From contig VZRN01004398.1 in the NCBI GenBank assembly GCA_013397935.1, forward strand, positions 910,927 to 974,926: DNA of 64,000 nucleotides, read 5' to 3'. The translations under genes were made by a program, and so were the position numbers. The notes below the pieces were generated by a model, which had not been told where the DNA came from, ran no database searches, and saw only the letters and a list, made by a program, of their open reading frames with translations. Below, in pieces: positions 27,165 to 38,512 of the stretch (position 1 is the first letter of the stretch; each line of letters opens with the position of its first letter). The DNA is from Dasyornis broadbenti (lineage: Eukaryota > Chordata > Aves > Passeriformes > Dasyornithidae).

Positions 27165-30100
27165 AAAGCATTTGGGAGCTGCCCTGGGGAACAGTGAGCT
27201 GTGGATCCACCGGGCCTGCAGCCACTCCAAGGACACTGAGCTGACAACCTGTGGGTTGGAGCACTTACCTCTACACCCAGAAACCTGGTCATGAGTGATC
27301 AGTCCAAGTAAATGAAGAGCAAATATTTTCAGGTATAGCCCTAGGAGCAAGTCTGATAGGCAAGTGGGAGAGTGAGGTTTGAAAAACAGTGCTCTTTGCC
27401 CTTTGCCTGTATGGATTTACTTTCTCCCCTTGGGAGGAACAGGTTTTCACTTCCAAAAAAAGTGTGGGAATGGAAAGTTTAATAAAACTTATGGTAAAAG
27501 GGGAGAACTTTGGGTTGCTGCTGGTGCTGCACAATGGCTGTTTTGCCCTGCCTGGCTGCTTGGAAAGCTCTGCTCACATGTGAGGGCCAAAGGGCCTGAG
27601 TGTCTGCAGGGACCCCCGTGGCCTTACCCCGGCAGGGTTCCCTGTGTCTGCTATTTTCCACCTGGCCTGAGATGCTCTGGAGCAGTTGGCAGGGCTGGAG
27701 TGTGCAGCAGCTCTCTGAGGCCAGGCGCTGACTGCTTGGCTGCTCTTCTTCCACCACTCTCCAGATTTTTGGTTTTAATCTCTTCCCCCAGGTAAGAGCT
27801 TGGATGGGATGGCAGTTTTATACTCCTCTTTCAGCAGTTTCTAAAGTCATGGGATGGCACGATTGCAGTCATACAAGGCACATTGCCCAAATTTACTTCT
27901 TAGTAAAGGTTTTATTTCCTGCTGCTGCAGCAGCAGTGCGCCATACCCACCTGCAAGATGCCTCTGACACAAGCACTGTAGCCAAAAACAGAGGGACCTT
28001 CCTGTTTATTTTGTGGCTAGGAGTGCTGTGAAGTCAGGAATTCCTCCAGGTGGATACTGTTTTCAGCATTTGCATTGGGCTGAAGGACAAACTGTCTCTA
28101 ATCAGGTGAGTTGTGGAGGCTGATATCTGGTTTTACTTATTTAGGGTGAAGCTGCATTTGAGGGCACATCTTGCTTATGATCAGCTCAATGCTGCTGCCA
28201 AGTGGAAAAAGCAAATCCCAGAAAATTGCACACGAGCCAGGCTGGAACCCACCATAGCCTACCAGTACACCCTCACCTTTCCCTTTCTGCATGATAAGGC
28301 CATCATTTTGGATTTGCAACATCACACTGGCTACAGAGACAGCAAGCACAACAGGCCAGCAAATTTATGGATTTTATGTTGATTTGCTAAAAGTGGAACT
28401 TTTCAGAAGTCCTGATAAAACTTCCCTGAAGAATTGTTTCAAATCCAGGAGGGACTTTCTTGTCAGGCCCAGAGAGAATGAGAAACAGCCAGATAAAAAG
28501 GGCATGAACCCACAGTGTGAGCAACAAAGACCAAACTCCCTGCCCATCTTGCTCAAGACAAGATGCATGACCTCACCATCCTGGTGAATCCCCCAAGACC
28601 AGGGTCAGGCTGGGAGCTAACTCTGTTTTATCTCCTGCTGAATAATGTCAGATCTCATCTTGTCAGGGAATGGGAAAACCATGGTTATTACAGAATGTTT
28701 TCAAAGCTGACAGCACTGACGGGGTTCTTGCCCCGCCTTAGTGATGGGTTGTGATGAGGTGCTAGCAGGTTATGGGATGATCAAAGGCAGAGGGGAGGAA
28801 TTCCCTGTACCGAGAGGGAAGCTGGGTCTCACTCCACTGCCACCTTAGAGTGGAGGGCAAGAAGGACCAAGGTTTTATGCTTCCCCACTTTGACTTTGTC
28901 CTGGTCTTTCTTTGCAATGATAAACAGCAGCCGTCAGCCAATAGTGATTTAGTATGTGGAAAGCCTGAGCTTTATCGGTGTCCCTATCCCGGCTCCTTTT
29001 AAGTCTCCAGTAGAAATCTCAGGGGCAGCAAGATAAAAACTGGCTGAGTTTGTATCCACACAAAGTAATGTGGCTGAGCCTCATAAATCCCAGCAGTGGA
29101 TAAATCTCAGCCCAGTTGCCTCAGCAAAGGCAAAACTACCGGGTATCAGCAGTGATGAAGAGAAGGGCTTGTGCTGCCTGGGATCAGTGTTGGAAAATGC
29201 TTTGCACCCCAAATGTCATCAGAGATGGGGCTCATGCACCAGTCTTGTGGTGTGTTTAGGATACTGAACCAGCCTCTCCCAGTTTCAGGCAGGAATAATT
29301 TCTCATAAAAATGAGAGTCACCCAATCCCTGTACATGGTTGTGGGTTGGAGGATGCAGAGGTGCAGGGCAGAGCACCCATGCCCCAGGGTGTTTCCCACA
29401 GTGCTGCAAGGCTGATGTGGGGTTGCGTGAAGCTGGAATCAGGCCCCCTATCTGCAGGTGCTCACAAAATCCTTCCTTTGAATGCAACCTCTCCAGTGCT
29501 GGCCAGCAATTTCTCATCCCTTTGACAACACAAGGAACTGCTCCTGCATTGCCAGGGCCCATTGCCTGAGTCCCAGGTACCACAGCTGTGGTAGTGCTGG
29601 GGCAATGATCATTACTCTCTTTTATTCCTGAAGAGATCTGTGGGGTCAAAATGATGGTGTTTGCAACTGGATTACCCACCTATCTCATCTCTGCCCCTCC
29701 ACCAAAGACAGGGAATGATTTCCACCTGGATTTGGTGGGGTTTTTCTGCCCTGCGTTTTAGGGGGAGGTGGAGGCTGGTAAGAGATTCCCTGGAGATGCT
29801 GAGGGAAATGCCTTTCACCTGTCTTGGACACACACCTCTATCAGCAGTGGTGCAGCAAGTTCCAGAGGTATCTGTCTCCTGCCACTGATGGCAGAGAGAG
29901 CCTCAGGTATTGGCTTAGACTCATAAGGACTTAGAAAAAGAAATCAAAATTAAATAAATGTTTAAGGATTAAACTCCTTGGTAGGAGGCTCTTACAAGAA
30001 AATCAGTTTACTTTTGTTCATTTAAGGAGAACGAAACTGAGTCATGGTCATTTTAATTCTGCTAAAAATGGTACAAAGAAGCAAAATGTGAGTTATCTTA

Positions 30101-30339
30101 ATCCACTTGAAAAATCAATTCAGATTAATTTTTTTTAGTGTCTTGCATAGTTTGCCTTTGATTTTTCAAATGTTAATTAGTTTTATTGTGGCTGGCTGAA
30201 ACCTACCATGATCATAGCTTTCCTCAGTCACAGAAAATGCTCCTGTGGCTGCGTGCAGACTGGAAATGCAAAGCTCATATGTTGGGTACCCAGGATGGAG
30301 GATGATCCTGTATGGGTCACATGAACAATTGCACAGGAT

Positions 30340-30545
30340 CAGATCACTGTGGTTAGAAGGTGCCTCTGGAAGGTTTGAGTCCAGCCCCTGTGCTTAGAGA
30401 AGGGTCAATTGGAACAAGCTGCTTGGGGCCATGTCCAGTTGGGTTTGAAGATCTGCAAGAATGGAGACTCAAAACCTCTTTGGGAAAACTTTCCCAATAT
30501 TTTAACCCTAAGAGCAGAAAAAAAAAAGGTTTCTCTGATGTTTTA
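30340..30545 (-). mobile_element. CR1 LINE, old 3' fragment
   Basis: On the plus strand it reads 'gaaggtgcctctggaaggt', 'gagtccagcccctgtgctt', 'gaagggtcaattggaacaa', 'gccatgtccagttgggttt', 'gcaagaatggagactc' and 'aaaggtttctctgatgtt'. This is the reverse complement of the CR1 3' region. It is more diverged than the 11.5-kb copy, consistent with an older subfamily. Confidence 0.8.
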
Positions 30546-31397
30546 AACTTACTCTTTTCTATTTTTCTGATTCCTCAAGGATGTGACACACAGCTGGAGA
30601 CACCAAAAAATTGACCGTCAGTGCAGGGGAACTGCTACAACAGAGGGGGCTGCTGTAAGAGGTGTGCTCTGGGGACCCAAAGTCACCTTGGCAGCCCGCT
30701 TACACCCAGAGCCAAACAGAAATGGGTGGGAAGCTGAGAAAATTCCCTGTGCACACCATGGCTCTTCAGCAGGGTGTATCAAGCTGAGTGCAGAAGTTGA
30801 TGGAGCTGCAGAGACTGTTGGGAAACTCAAATTTCCACCCCCCAGAAATCAGTAGAGCCATAAGAAAAAGAAGAGGCTTTTAAAAAGCACTTTGCAGAGT
30901 AGGTGAGTCCATCATCTCTTTGTTCTGCCGGTGGGGAAAATGAAGCAGCAGTTAAAGAAACCATTTGCCAGCGGTTACCTGGCAGATAAATGCATCCAGG
31001 TGCCTGCTCAGCTCTGGGCCAAGGGCAGTGTGAGTGTCAAGCCACTGCCTTTATCCCAGGTACTTCCAGCCTTGGGGCTGTGATGGATAAATGTTTATTG
31101 TGCTCTCTGTACAAAACAAAGCCAGAAGTGCCAAGATGGAGTAGAGGGAAAGAAACAGCACCAAGGCATGGGAATCTGCTCGTGGTTTTTCTGCTGCTCA
31201 CCAAAGTCTTGAACAAAAGCCAGATTCTACTTTTTGATCGTTTTCCTGGAGAGAAAAATACCAATAAAATGCCAAAAAAAAAGGGCCAAAACAAAGCCAC
31301 TGGCTGTTGAAATCCAAATGTATTCTCAATCAAGTTTATTCTCATTAAACCTCTATGGAAGTATATAAAATGGAAAAAGAAATCCGCTTTCTTGTGA
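30546..31397. other. Unique DNA between two CR1 fragments
   Basis: No recognisable gene. A pyrimidine-rich tract around 30550-30580 ends in AG, and a GTGAGT-type donor occurs near 30901. The interval between them is not open in one frame throughout, so I do not call an exon. A weak MIR-like trace lies at about 30925-31000. Confidence 0.5.
30925..31000 (+). repeat. Possible MIR-like remnant
   Basis: 'ggtggggaaaatgaagcagc', 'agttaaagaaaccatttgcc' and 'ttacctggcagataaatg' follow the order of the MIR 'ggggaaactgaggcacagagaggttaa...cttgccc' segment. Similarity is weak. Confidence 0.22.
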
Positions 31398-31480
31398 TCC
31401 AATAAGTCATAGCATCATTAAGGTTGGAAAAGACCTCTAAGATCATCAAGTCATAAAATGGTTCAACAGGATCCAGTGTC
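31398..31480 (-). mobile_element. CR1 LINE, short 3' tail
   Basis: The plus strand reads 'taagtcatagcatcattaag', 'gttggaaaagacctctaag' and 'atcatcaagtcataaaatgg'. This is the reverse complement of the CR1 terminus (tttccaacc...atgattctatga). It lies about 850 bp from the CR1 at 30340-30545 in the same orientation. The two look like different copies, because each carries its own terminal region. Confidence 0.85.
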
Positions 31481-32980
31481 TTGGAGATGAAACTGGACAG
31501 AGCGGCATCTGGACAGGAGACGCCCATTTCCAAAGTAAGGGCAGTACCAACCACATCCTCTTAGCAGCTCCAGGGTGGCTTCTGCAGTGCCAAAAGCCAG
31601 GAAATGAGGAGCTGTGTAGCTAAAGGAGAAGTTGCTCTGGAGATGGGTGTGTAACAGCTGGTGCTTAGAGAGGCTGTTTGTTCTGTGTCATGAGAAATGC
31701 CTAATTACAGAATTAAACCAGTCCCTGCTGGTTGGAAGCCTTATGGATCTGTATTCCTAAGGGTGGGCTGATGGATTTGCTGCTATGTCCTCAGTGCTCA
31801 TTACAAGAGTGGCTTTTTCCAAGACACTGGAGCAGAGGGGCTGTAAATTGCACCCCCATCAGCCCCAGCAGAAGAGGATCTGTCGGGGTCCAAAGGGAAC
31901 AGTGTGGATGAAGCAGAGGTTTCCCACTGGCTCTGCAGCCTCGCGGGGCTTTGAAATGACGATTTGAGAAGCTCTGGGACTTCAGTGAGCCTCTTCTCTT
32001 GTCAGCCTGAAGCTGACTTCCTCTTGACAGTGTGCTGTGTTCCTGTAGGTGCACCACAGCTGGATTATCTCGTGTCCAGGCTCGCACTTGTGCACAAGAA
32101 ATAAGATTTCATGTAGGTGAGATGTGCTCGAGTTGACCCTGGCATGGATAAAAGGAGAAACAGACACAAACCTTGTGCATTTGAGCTGTTGCTCAAATGG
32201 GACCAGCCACAGACTCAAGTCCCACATTCAGCTGCAAAACCAGCTCCTGTATCCAGGCTCAGGCTCTCCATCCCCAGCAAGGCTGCACCTGTGTGTGGGT
32301 GCTCCAGGCTTCAGGAAGGGATTGTGGTGGTGACACTGTGCACAGCCCATGTCCCAGTGCGACAGTTAAGGGCAGAGCTGGTGAGAACTCCACCCAAGGC
32401 TGGCTCTGCTTCACTGCTCAGCTCTCATTTGAGCTTGGCAGCCCGTGCCTGGAAGTTACATCTTCTATCCCCTGCATGCTAAGCTGCTCCATCCCCAGGC
32501 TTCATCCAGGGATTGCCATGCAAATAAGCCCACTGCTGCCTCAGACTGTGATAATTAAAAGTGAAGTTGTAAAACAAGCAGCATCAATTTTTGGTGCATG
32601 TCCCCGGTAACACATGGTGATTGCACTGAGTTAGGAGACATTTCCAGCTACGCAGCAAACTCTAAATAGCCTGGAGAGAATACACAGGAATTTAGCTTGT
32701 GCAGCAATTTCAGATGTCAAAACAAGTTTCCTTGTTAATATGAAACTATTTGGACTTCGCATTTTTAATTAAAGCTTTTCATTATCCAACGGTATTTCGT
32801 TAGCTTTTATGAAGACAGCTGCTTTAAACACTACAAGCCAAATCTGTGCTCTGAAGCACTATTTGTCCAAGACAGGGTTTTAGATGCAAACAGCCTTCAT
32901 CGTGAGGAAATGGGGTAGTTTAATTTAAACTAGAGTTTACTGTCCCCTGTTGATTGAAACCCTTTTATGGCAGAGACAAT

Positions 32981-33004
32981 AAACACTCCTCGATGGGAGT
33001 GTTT
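32981..33004. other. Short perfect inverted repeat
   Basis: AAACACTCC (32981-32989) and GGAGTGTTT (32996-33004) are exact reverse complements separated by six bases. The repeat sits inside an AT-rich unique block and follows 'gacaat', which gives a forkhead-like AATAAACA on its left edge. A role as terminator or binding site cannot be told from sequence. Confidence 0.6.
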
Positions 33005-35968
33005 GTGCACTGACAGCTGGGAGGGGGTGCTGTGCCTCTCAGCCTTTCCCAGGTGAGCATCAGCTGCCTCTGGAAGGGATTTCTCTCACCACCTCACCTC
33101 CCTTCTCATGTTGTTTTGGCCTTGAGCACTAGATTGACACTAGAAGGTCCTGGATGGAATCTTTTTGCATCCCTGTGATGGGGTTTTGAGGTGCCGAGGC
33201 TCTGGAGCTGGTGCTGCTTGCGCGTCCTCAGCAGTCAGCCTCTCCAGCACAGGAACTTGGGGGAACTCACTGGGCTCTGGTGTGCAGGAGGTAGGCTCCA
33301 GAGCCCAGTGTGGAGTTCCTGTGTGCTTGCTCTGCAGCATTGTGATCACAGTCTTCAAGACACAGGTAGCACTTGCAACCCTGTTGATCACATGAATTCC
33401 TTATTAATTTGGAACCTTTTTTAACAGCTGCAGTGTGGCCTCCCTTGGTTTACACCAGGACAGTAGTTGAGGTTGTGGAAACCTTTACGTCCTGCCTGTG
33501 CAGCATATCAGGTAAAGAACAGAATTCCTGAATACCATTGCAAGGGAAGAGCTGACAATCAGAGCAGGTTTCTGGCTGGAGCACAGCCCTGTGCTGAGCT
33601 CAGTGTTCCAGTTTGTCATTGTCAAAAATCAGCAAAATGTTCTAAATCATCTGTAATTTGCTGAGAAGAAAGGCAAAGCAGGCAGCTTTTGAGCAGTGAT
33701 GCAGGTCAATCCAGAGACCTGGGAGGGGCAGGATCAGGGTCTGAAGAGATGAAAGCTGTGCCCGAAGATGAAAGGGCAGCTCAAGACCCTCTGTGTTAGA
33801 GGACAGGTTAGAAGCATTGGTGCTGGGCAGAACTGTTCTCTCCAGACCTGTAGCAGCTGCTGGTGCTGAACTTTCTTCTGCCCTCTTTTACGTGTTGAGG
33901 GGTTTAAGATGAGATTGGTACAGGTGGAATGCTCAAAGGAGATGTCATTACCCTGTTTGGCATGTAGGGGCCAAAGGACAGCAATGGGGACCCTGCTCAT
34001 GGACATGTCCGCAGGCTTGTGTGGGGGCTGGAAGATCAATGAATCGAATGTCCTCTGGCTCACCTTGGCTTGGTGCCTGTGCTGGCAATCTGTGCTTGTG
34101 GAGCGTTGCAGTGCAGGTGACAGATTGATTCCTCCAATAAATGAGGTCAGAAGGATCTCCCTGTCACTGCATCCCCAAGGAAGGCACCTTTTGCTCTGAG
34201 GGCTGCCCTGTGCTTGGGGATATTTTTAATGATTACAGAATCAGTGTCCAGCACTGACACCCAGGCAGAAGCATGTCCTGGGACACCTCTGGAAGGAAAT
34301 GACAGCAATGGAGACTGTGTCCAGCTGGCAGGTGACACATGTAGACAGAGTGACAGAGCACAGGGACTTGGCTGGGCCGTGACTTGGGCAGAGCAACTCT
34401 GAAAGTCTGACAATCTGAGTTCTGTTCAAAGCCCAGTTGTCTGGTGCTTAGCAGTGACTCAGTCTGACAGCTCTGCTGTGGCCTGGTGTGTTTATTGACC
34501 TCATCAGGAAAACAAAACATCATTTGGTGTCATTTAATTCATCTTTCCTTTTCCCTGCCTGGTCTGAGTCTGATGCTAACACTGAAACTCAACCAAGCCC
34601 TTCTCTGGCACAGGGCTCGGAGGGGTTGGTGACATGAGTGTGCAGCAGAAGGTTCCTCATGGGTGGCTTGTGAAGGGGGAATGCAGCTTCTTGTTGCTGT
34701 CAGTGTCTTCACTGGACAGTGGGATTGCAAGAGGGAGGAGAAGACTGAAGGGAGAAATGAGAAAGCTGATGAACTTGAGAGAAATGAATGCAAGGAAGGA
34801 GTCAAAGTGGAGCTGGATGGGAACAAGCTTGTTGTCATTTAAACACATTCATGCTGCTGACAGTGTCACCCACTGATTTGCAGGGACAGATTTCAGAGGA
34901 AAGCAAGGATGGGGCTGTGGCCTGTGGGACATGCAAGGGACTGGGAAGCTGCCTTCCAGAGAGGAGTCTACAGGATATCCAAAAGGTGAGCCTGGAGCAG
35001 AAATCCTGACTTCTTCTGGTCCTAATTTGGAATTCCAGTGTCTACTGGGTTGGCTACTCATTGGGACCAGCTGGCAGCCTTGGCTGGGGCAGTGTCTGTG
35101 CCACCATGTGGGCAGTGGCTGGGGCTGCCCATGAGCTCTGGAGCACAGAAAGACTTGTCCTTCATGCTCCTACATGGGTGGGTGAATTTAGCTTGGGACA
35201 AGGCTGGGCTAGTGCCTAACTGGAAGAATGGACATCTCTGGCTCTGCTGGAGCTGGGATGGAAGCCAGAGAGTTACCTGTTTCCCTGGTTTGTTGAGGAC
35301 ATGAGGATAAATTGAATATGTTGTAGTGCTCTGTAAGTGTGTAAAAAACATTCAGAAACACACAATGGTTCACTGAAATGAAATCTTTTGAAAATATCCC
35401 AATCTTGCATGAAAAAAGTGTATTTTAATGGCTCAGAAGAGTTGGAAGTGATGAACAAATGTGTCCAGTTCCACTTCAGGTGTTACTACTGAATCAGAAA
35501 AAAGTACCAGGAAAGGCTGAATTCTGAACACTCAGCAATAAGCCTGTTTCTATGACAAAAGCCTCTGGCATGAGGAAGAAATGAGGACTGAGGAAGAAGT
35601 ATTGGGTGTTTGTTACAAAGCACAGCGTGTCAGGCTGAGGAGCACAGCTGTAGTCACTCTCTGAATGTCCCTGCTGGGATATCTTTGGGGGATAGATCCT
35701 TTTCCCTTTGTCCTCTCTGTGTCCAAAGGTTAAAACCTTGCACACAGCCACAGTGTCCTGAAGCACCAGCCATCGTGGCTTCATCCTGCCTGGTTCCCAG
35801 GGCTGTTGTCAGGGAAGCTCCTGAATCAAAGATGCTCTGAGGCAGGGCAGATCTTTCCCTAACAGCACCAAGGCTGGGAAGGAGAGGCCAGGACTTTTAA
35901 TTCCCTTGCCAGCAAGTAGTTGCGTCCCTATACAAAACCACGGGGTTTTGTTCACCCCCTGACTGCCC

Positions 35969-35979
35969 TTTTTTTTTTT
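35969..35979. repeat. Poly-T run (T11)
   Basis: Eleven consecutive T residues, with no associated element recognised. Confidence 0.85.
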
Positions 35980-36095
35980 GTTTCTTCTTCCCCATTGGGA
36001 CCTTTACCAGCAGGTTTCCAGAAAAAGATGTGGTGTTCTGTGTCAATATCCAGCCTTGCTGCAGTCTCTCAAGAGCTCGTAATGATGAAGATTTA

Positions 36096-36103
36096 ATGCA
36101 AAT
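36096..36103 (+). promoter_or_regulatory. Octamer (POU) motif
   Basis: Exact ATGCAAAT, preceded by TTTA, in an AT-rich but complex block (36060-36450) that resembles conserved enhancers. Several other octamers occur in the window by chance, so the single match carries little weight alone. Confidence 0.22.
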
Positions 36104-37430
36104 CGAATGGACTTTTCATCTTAGCAGAAAAGTATTTACAGCCCATTAAGTAGATGGGAAAACTGGTCATTTTTTTTTGCAGGGGAGCAGAAAAAAAAAT
36201 AGTGCTCTGTAAAAATGTGGCCACAAAAGGCTCTTAGCTTGAAAAATTTAGCCTGAGAAATTTATCAGCTTTGAGGATGGAAAACTCATCATTTATATAC
36301 AAAAATATATCACTTTTAATTGCACAGCCAACTTCAGCTTTACTCATTAACTACTTACTCTACTCTGCCAAGTTACACAGTGGCAAGCTGGCTGGAATAT
36401 TTTATATGGCATTTTATCCTGGACCAGAAAAGTCAGCATATGGCTCCATCAGCCTTTGTTTTCTTCAGTCATAGGATAGGGAAATGAATTCAGAAAAATG
36501 GAGAAAGGCTCTGAAATAGGACAGGAAGAGGAAGATGAATATCTGGGAATGCTCTAAAGCATCAGGCAGGGCGTGGCACTCGAAGGTGTCTTTGGGTCTG
36601 CAGGTCTCTGTGTCTGCCCCAAGGCCACGTACCAGGGCTGATGGTGAGGTATCAGAGACAGGAGCATCTCGGGTGAGGGGGCTTTAAACTACTTTTAGGA
36701 GCTCTGGCCCCTCTGCTTCCCCCAGGTCACATCCACATCCCTCCCAACACGTGCTTACACCCCCTTCAAACACAGCCCTAACTCTGCTGGGATGGCCACT
36801 TTCTGCATCTAATCACTTGTGCCTCTCAGACAGTTTTTCTTAATGCCTTCCCTGAGATATTTCCATTTGTAGCTCCAGGCCCCAGCTCTCCTTGTTTTAC
36901 TGTTTCCAGATCATTTGAATAATCCCCCTTTCTCCTTTGATGGTATTTCCCTCGAGGTATTTATAGCATTATCACATTCCCTATTTAATCTCCTTTCTTA
37001 AGAGCTGTATAAAATTAAATTTCCCATCTCCTCTCCTTTGTCTGCTGTGCTTCTTCAGCTTTGTGTGTTTGTGGCAGCTTGGTTTGAGCTATCTCCAGTT
37101 TGGGGTGACTCCTCTGATACACTGCATCTGAGGGCAGCCCACCCTGGTGCAGCAGTGCCAGGCTGTGCAGAGCCTTGGGGCTGTTCAGTCCCTGGAGGGT
37201 TTGCAAAAGACTCCACGTAGTTCAGGGCATTTGCCAGCGTTTCCCCAGGCCAGGAGAACTTGGCTGGGAAGCACAGAGTGCTCTCAGCAGTGTCTGTGTT
37301 GTTTGGAGTGTGTTTAAGTGACCCTAAAATGTGCCCAGTGTGCCATGGTCAGCAGCGGTGGCAGCTCCCTTGATTGGCAGGAGACTGGGTGGTGTGAGGG
37401 TCCTGCTTGTTGGGAACCTGCAGAGAGATG

Positions 37431-37443
37431 CCAGCAGGGGGCA
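37431..37443 (+). promoter_or_regulatory. CTCF-like core motif
   Basis: CCAGCAGGGGGCA fits the CTCF core CCASYAGRKGGCA at every position. It points right, divergent from the match at 16604-16616. No occupancy can be inferred from sequence. Confidence 0.45.
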
Positions 37444-38470
37444 TGTGGAGAGACTCTGCCTTTGAGATGTGGGGGATTTTCTGAGCACAAAAGCCCCGGC
37501 AGTGTGAGCTGTCTGAGCTTGAGGGATACTGGAAGGGCACCAGAGCACCTCCACTTCTGCTGTGAAACCCCACAAATGCAACCCAGGCAAATAAATACAT
37601 GCCCTTCTTACCCATGGAAAGGATCAAGCAGGGCACAGAGGATTTCAAAGATGACTTTGGTTTTGTGCTCCATCCCTTCCACTTGGCTGCGGCTCCTTCC
37701 CCACTGCCTCGCTGTTCCTGGAGGCAGGAGATCTCAATCCATTCACACCGAGTCAGCTGCAGCCCCCAGCCCCCATGGGTGGGGAGCAGGAGGTTGCACC
37801 AGTGGGAAATTTAAAATTGAAATGCTTTTTTAAGGGGCAAACCACATCTCTGGAAACAAAAGTCCCATAGGAAATGTCTGTTCTATATTTTTGCATTCTG
37901 GAAGAAGAGTGAAAAAAAAAAGCAACAGTGAAAATGGAAAATAGTTGATAATTTCAGAGCTTGCCCCAAAGAAGGGAGAGGTGCACTGTTTTCCTTTACC
38001 TAGTCTCCCAGGCCAAGCTGGATGACTGCACAAAGCTACAGGAATTCTGCAGAACCTGGATAGAGGGATGTGGCTTTACCTCTGTAATATCCCAGCTCCA
38101 GCAGTCTTGTTTCTTCCAGGCACTGCCATGATTGACATAATATTACTGATTTAACAGTATTAGTAACTATGCTAATAATAATTCCTCTGTAGCCTGGGGA
38201 ATCCTGAAGCCGTGGGCAGCCGTGGGGAATGGGGGCTGCTCAAGGGAAAATGCCTGCATCAAGATGGATGTGATCCCCCTCAATGGGCAAAACCAATTTA
38301 GTGGGGAGAGGGAAAAATAAACCTTTCAAATCCTCATACCTAATCAGTAACTTTGGAAAGATGAGATAGCGGCAGCCTGGTGCTGACAGACAGGTTTTGC
38401 AACCTGGGCTGAGCAGTATGGGTAGATGAATACAGCTTTTTGCCTTTAATGTGAAATATTGCCTTCAAAT

Positions 38471-38512
38471 TAAAAAAAAACCAAACAAACAAACAACAAA
38501 AAAAAAAAACCC
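38471..38512 (+). repeat. A-rich / (CAAA)n low-complexity tract
   Basis: An A9 run, then CAAAC-type repeats (aaccaaacaaacaaacaac), then an A12-type run ending in ccc. It could be the tail of a lost retro-insertion, but no element body is recognisable on either side. Confidence 0.85.

Larger units (their letters stand above)
18776..30339. other. Unique non-coding DNA, no gene recognised
   Basis: No gene is recognised in this 11.6-kb stretch. It holds a two-copy decamer repeat (25383-25404), a GCCTG array (27132-27164) and an exon-like minus-strand interval (27269-27352, see findings). Open frames of about 140 to 183 codons (for example 19281-19832, 25882-26304 minus, 29146-29679 minus) have no identifiable domain and are within what chance gives in 64 kb. 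The segment 21540-22130 looked faintly retroelement-like, but I could not tie it to any family. Confidence 0.55.

Noticed and set aside
30583..30902. Possible exon between a pyrimidine-rich acceptor and a GTGAGT donor
   Set aside because: The frame that starts there stops at about 30855, before the donor, and the acceptor ends in AAG beside a CR1 copy. Support is insufficient.
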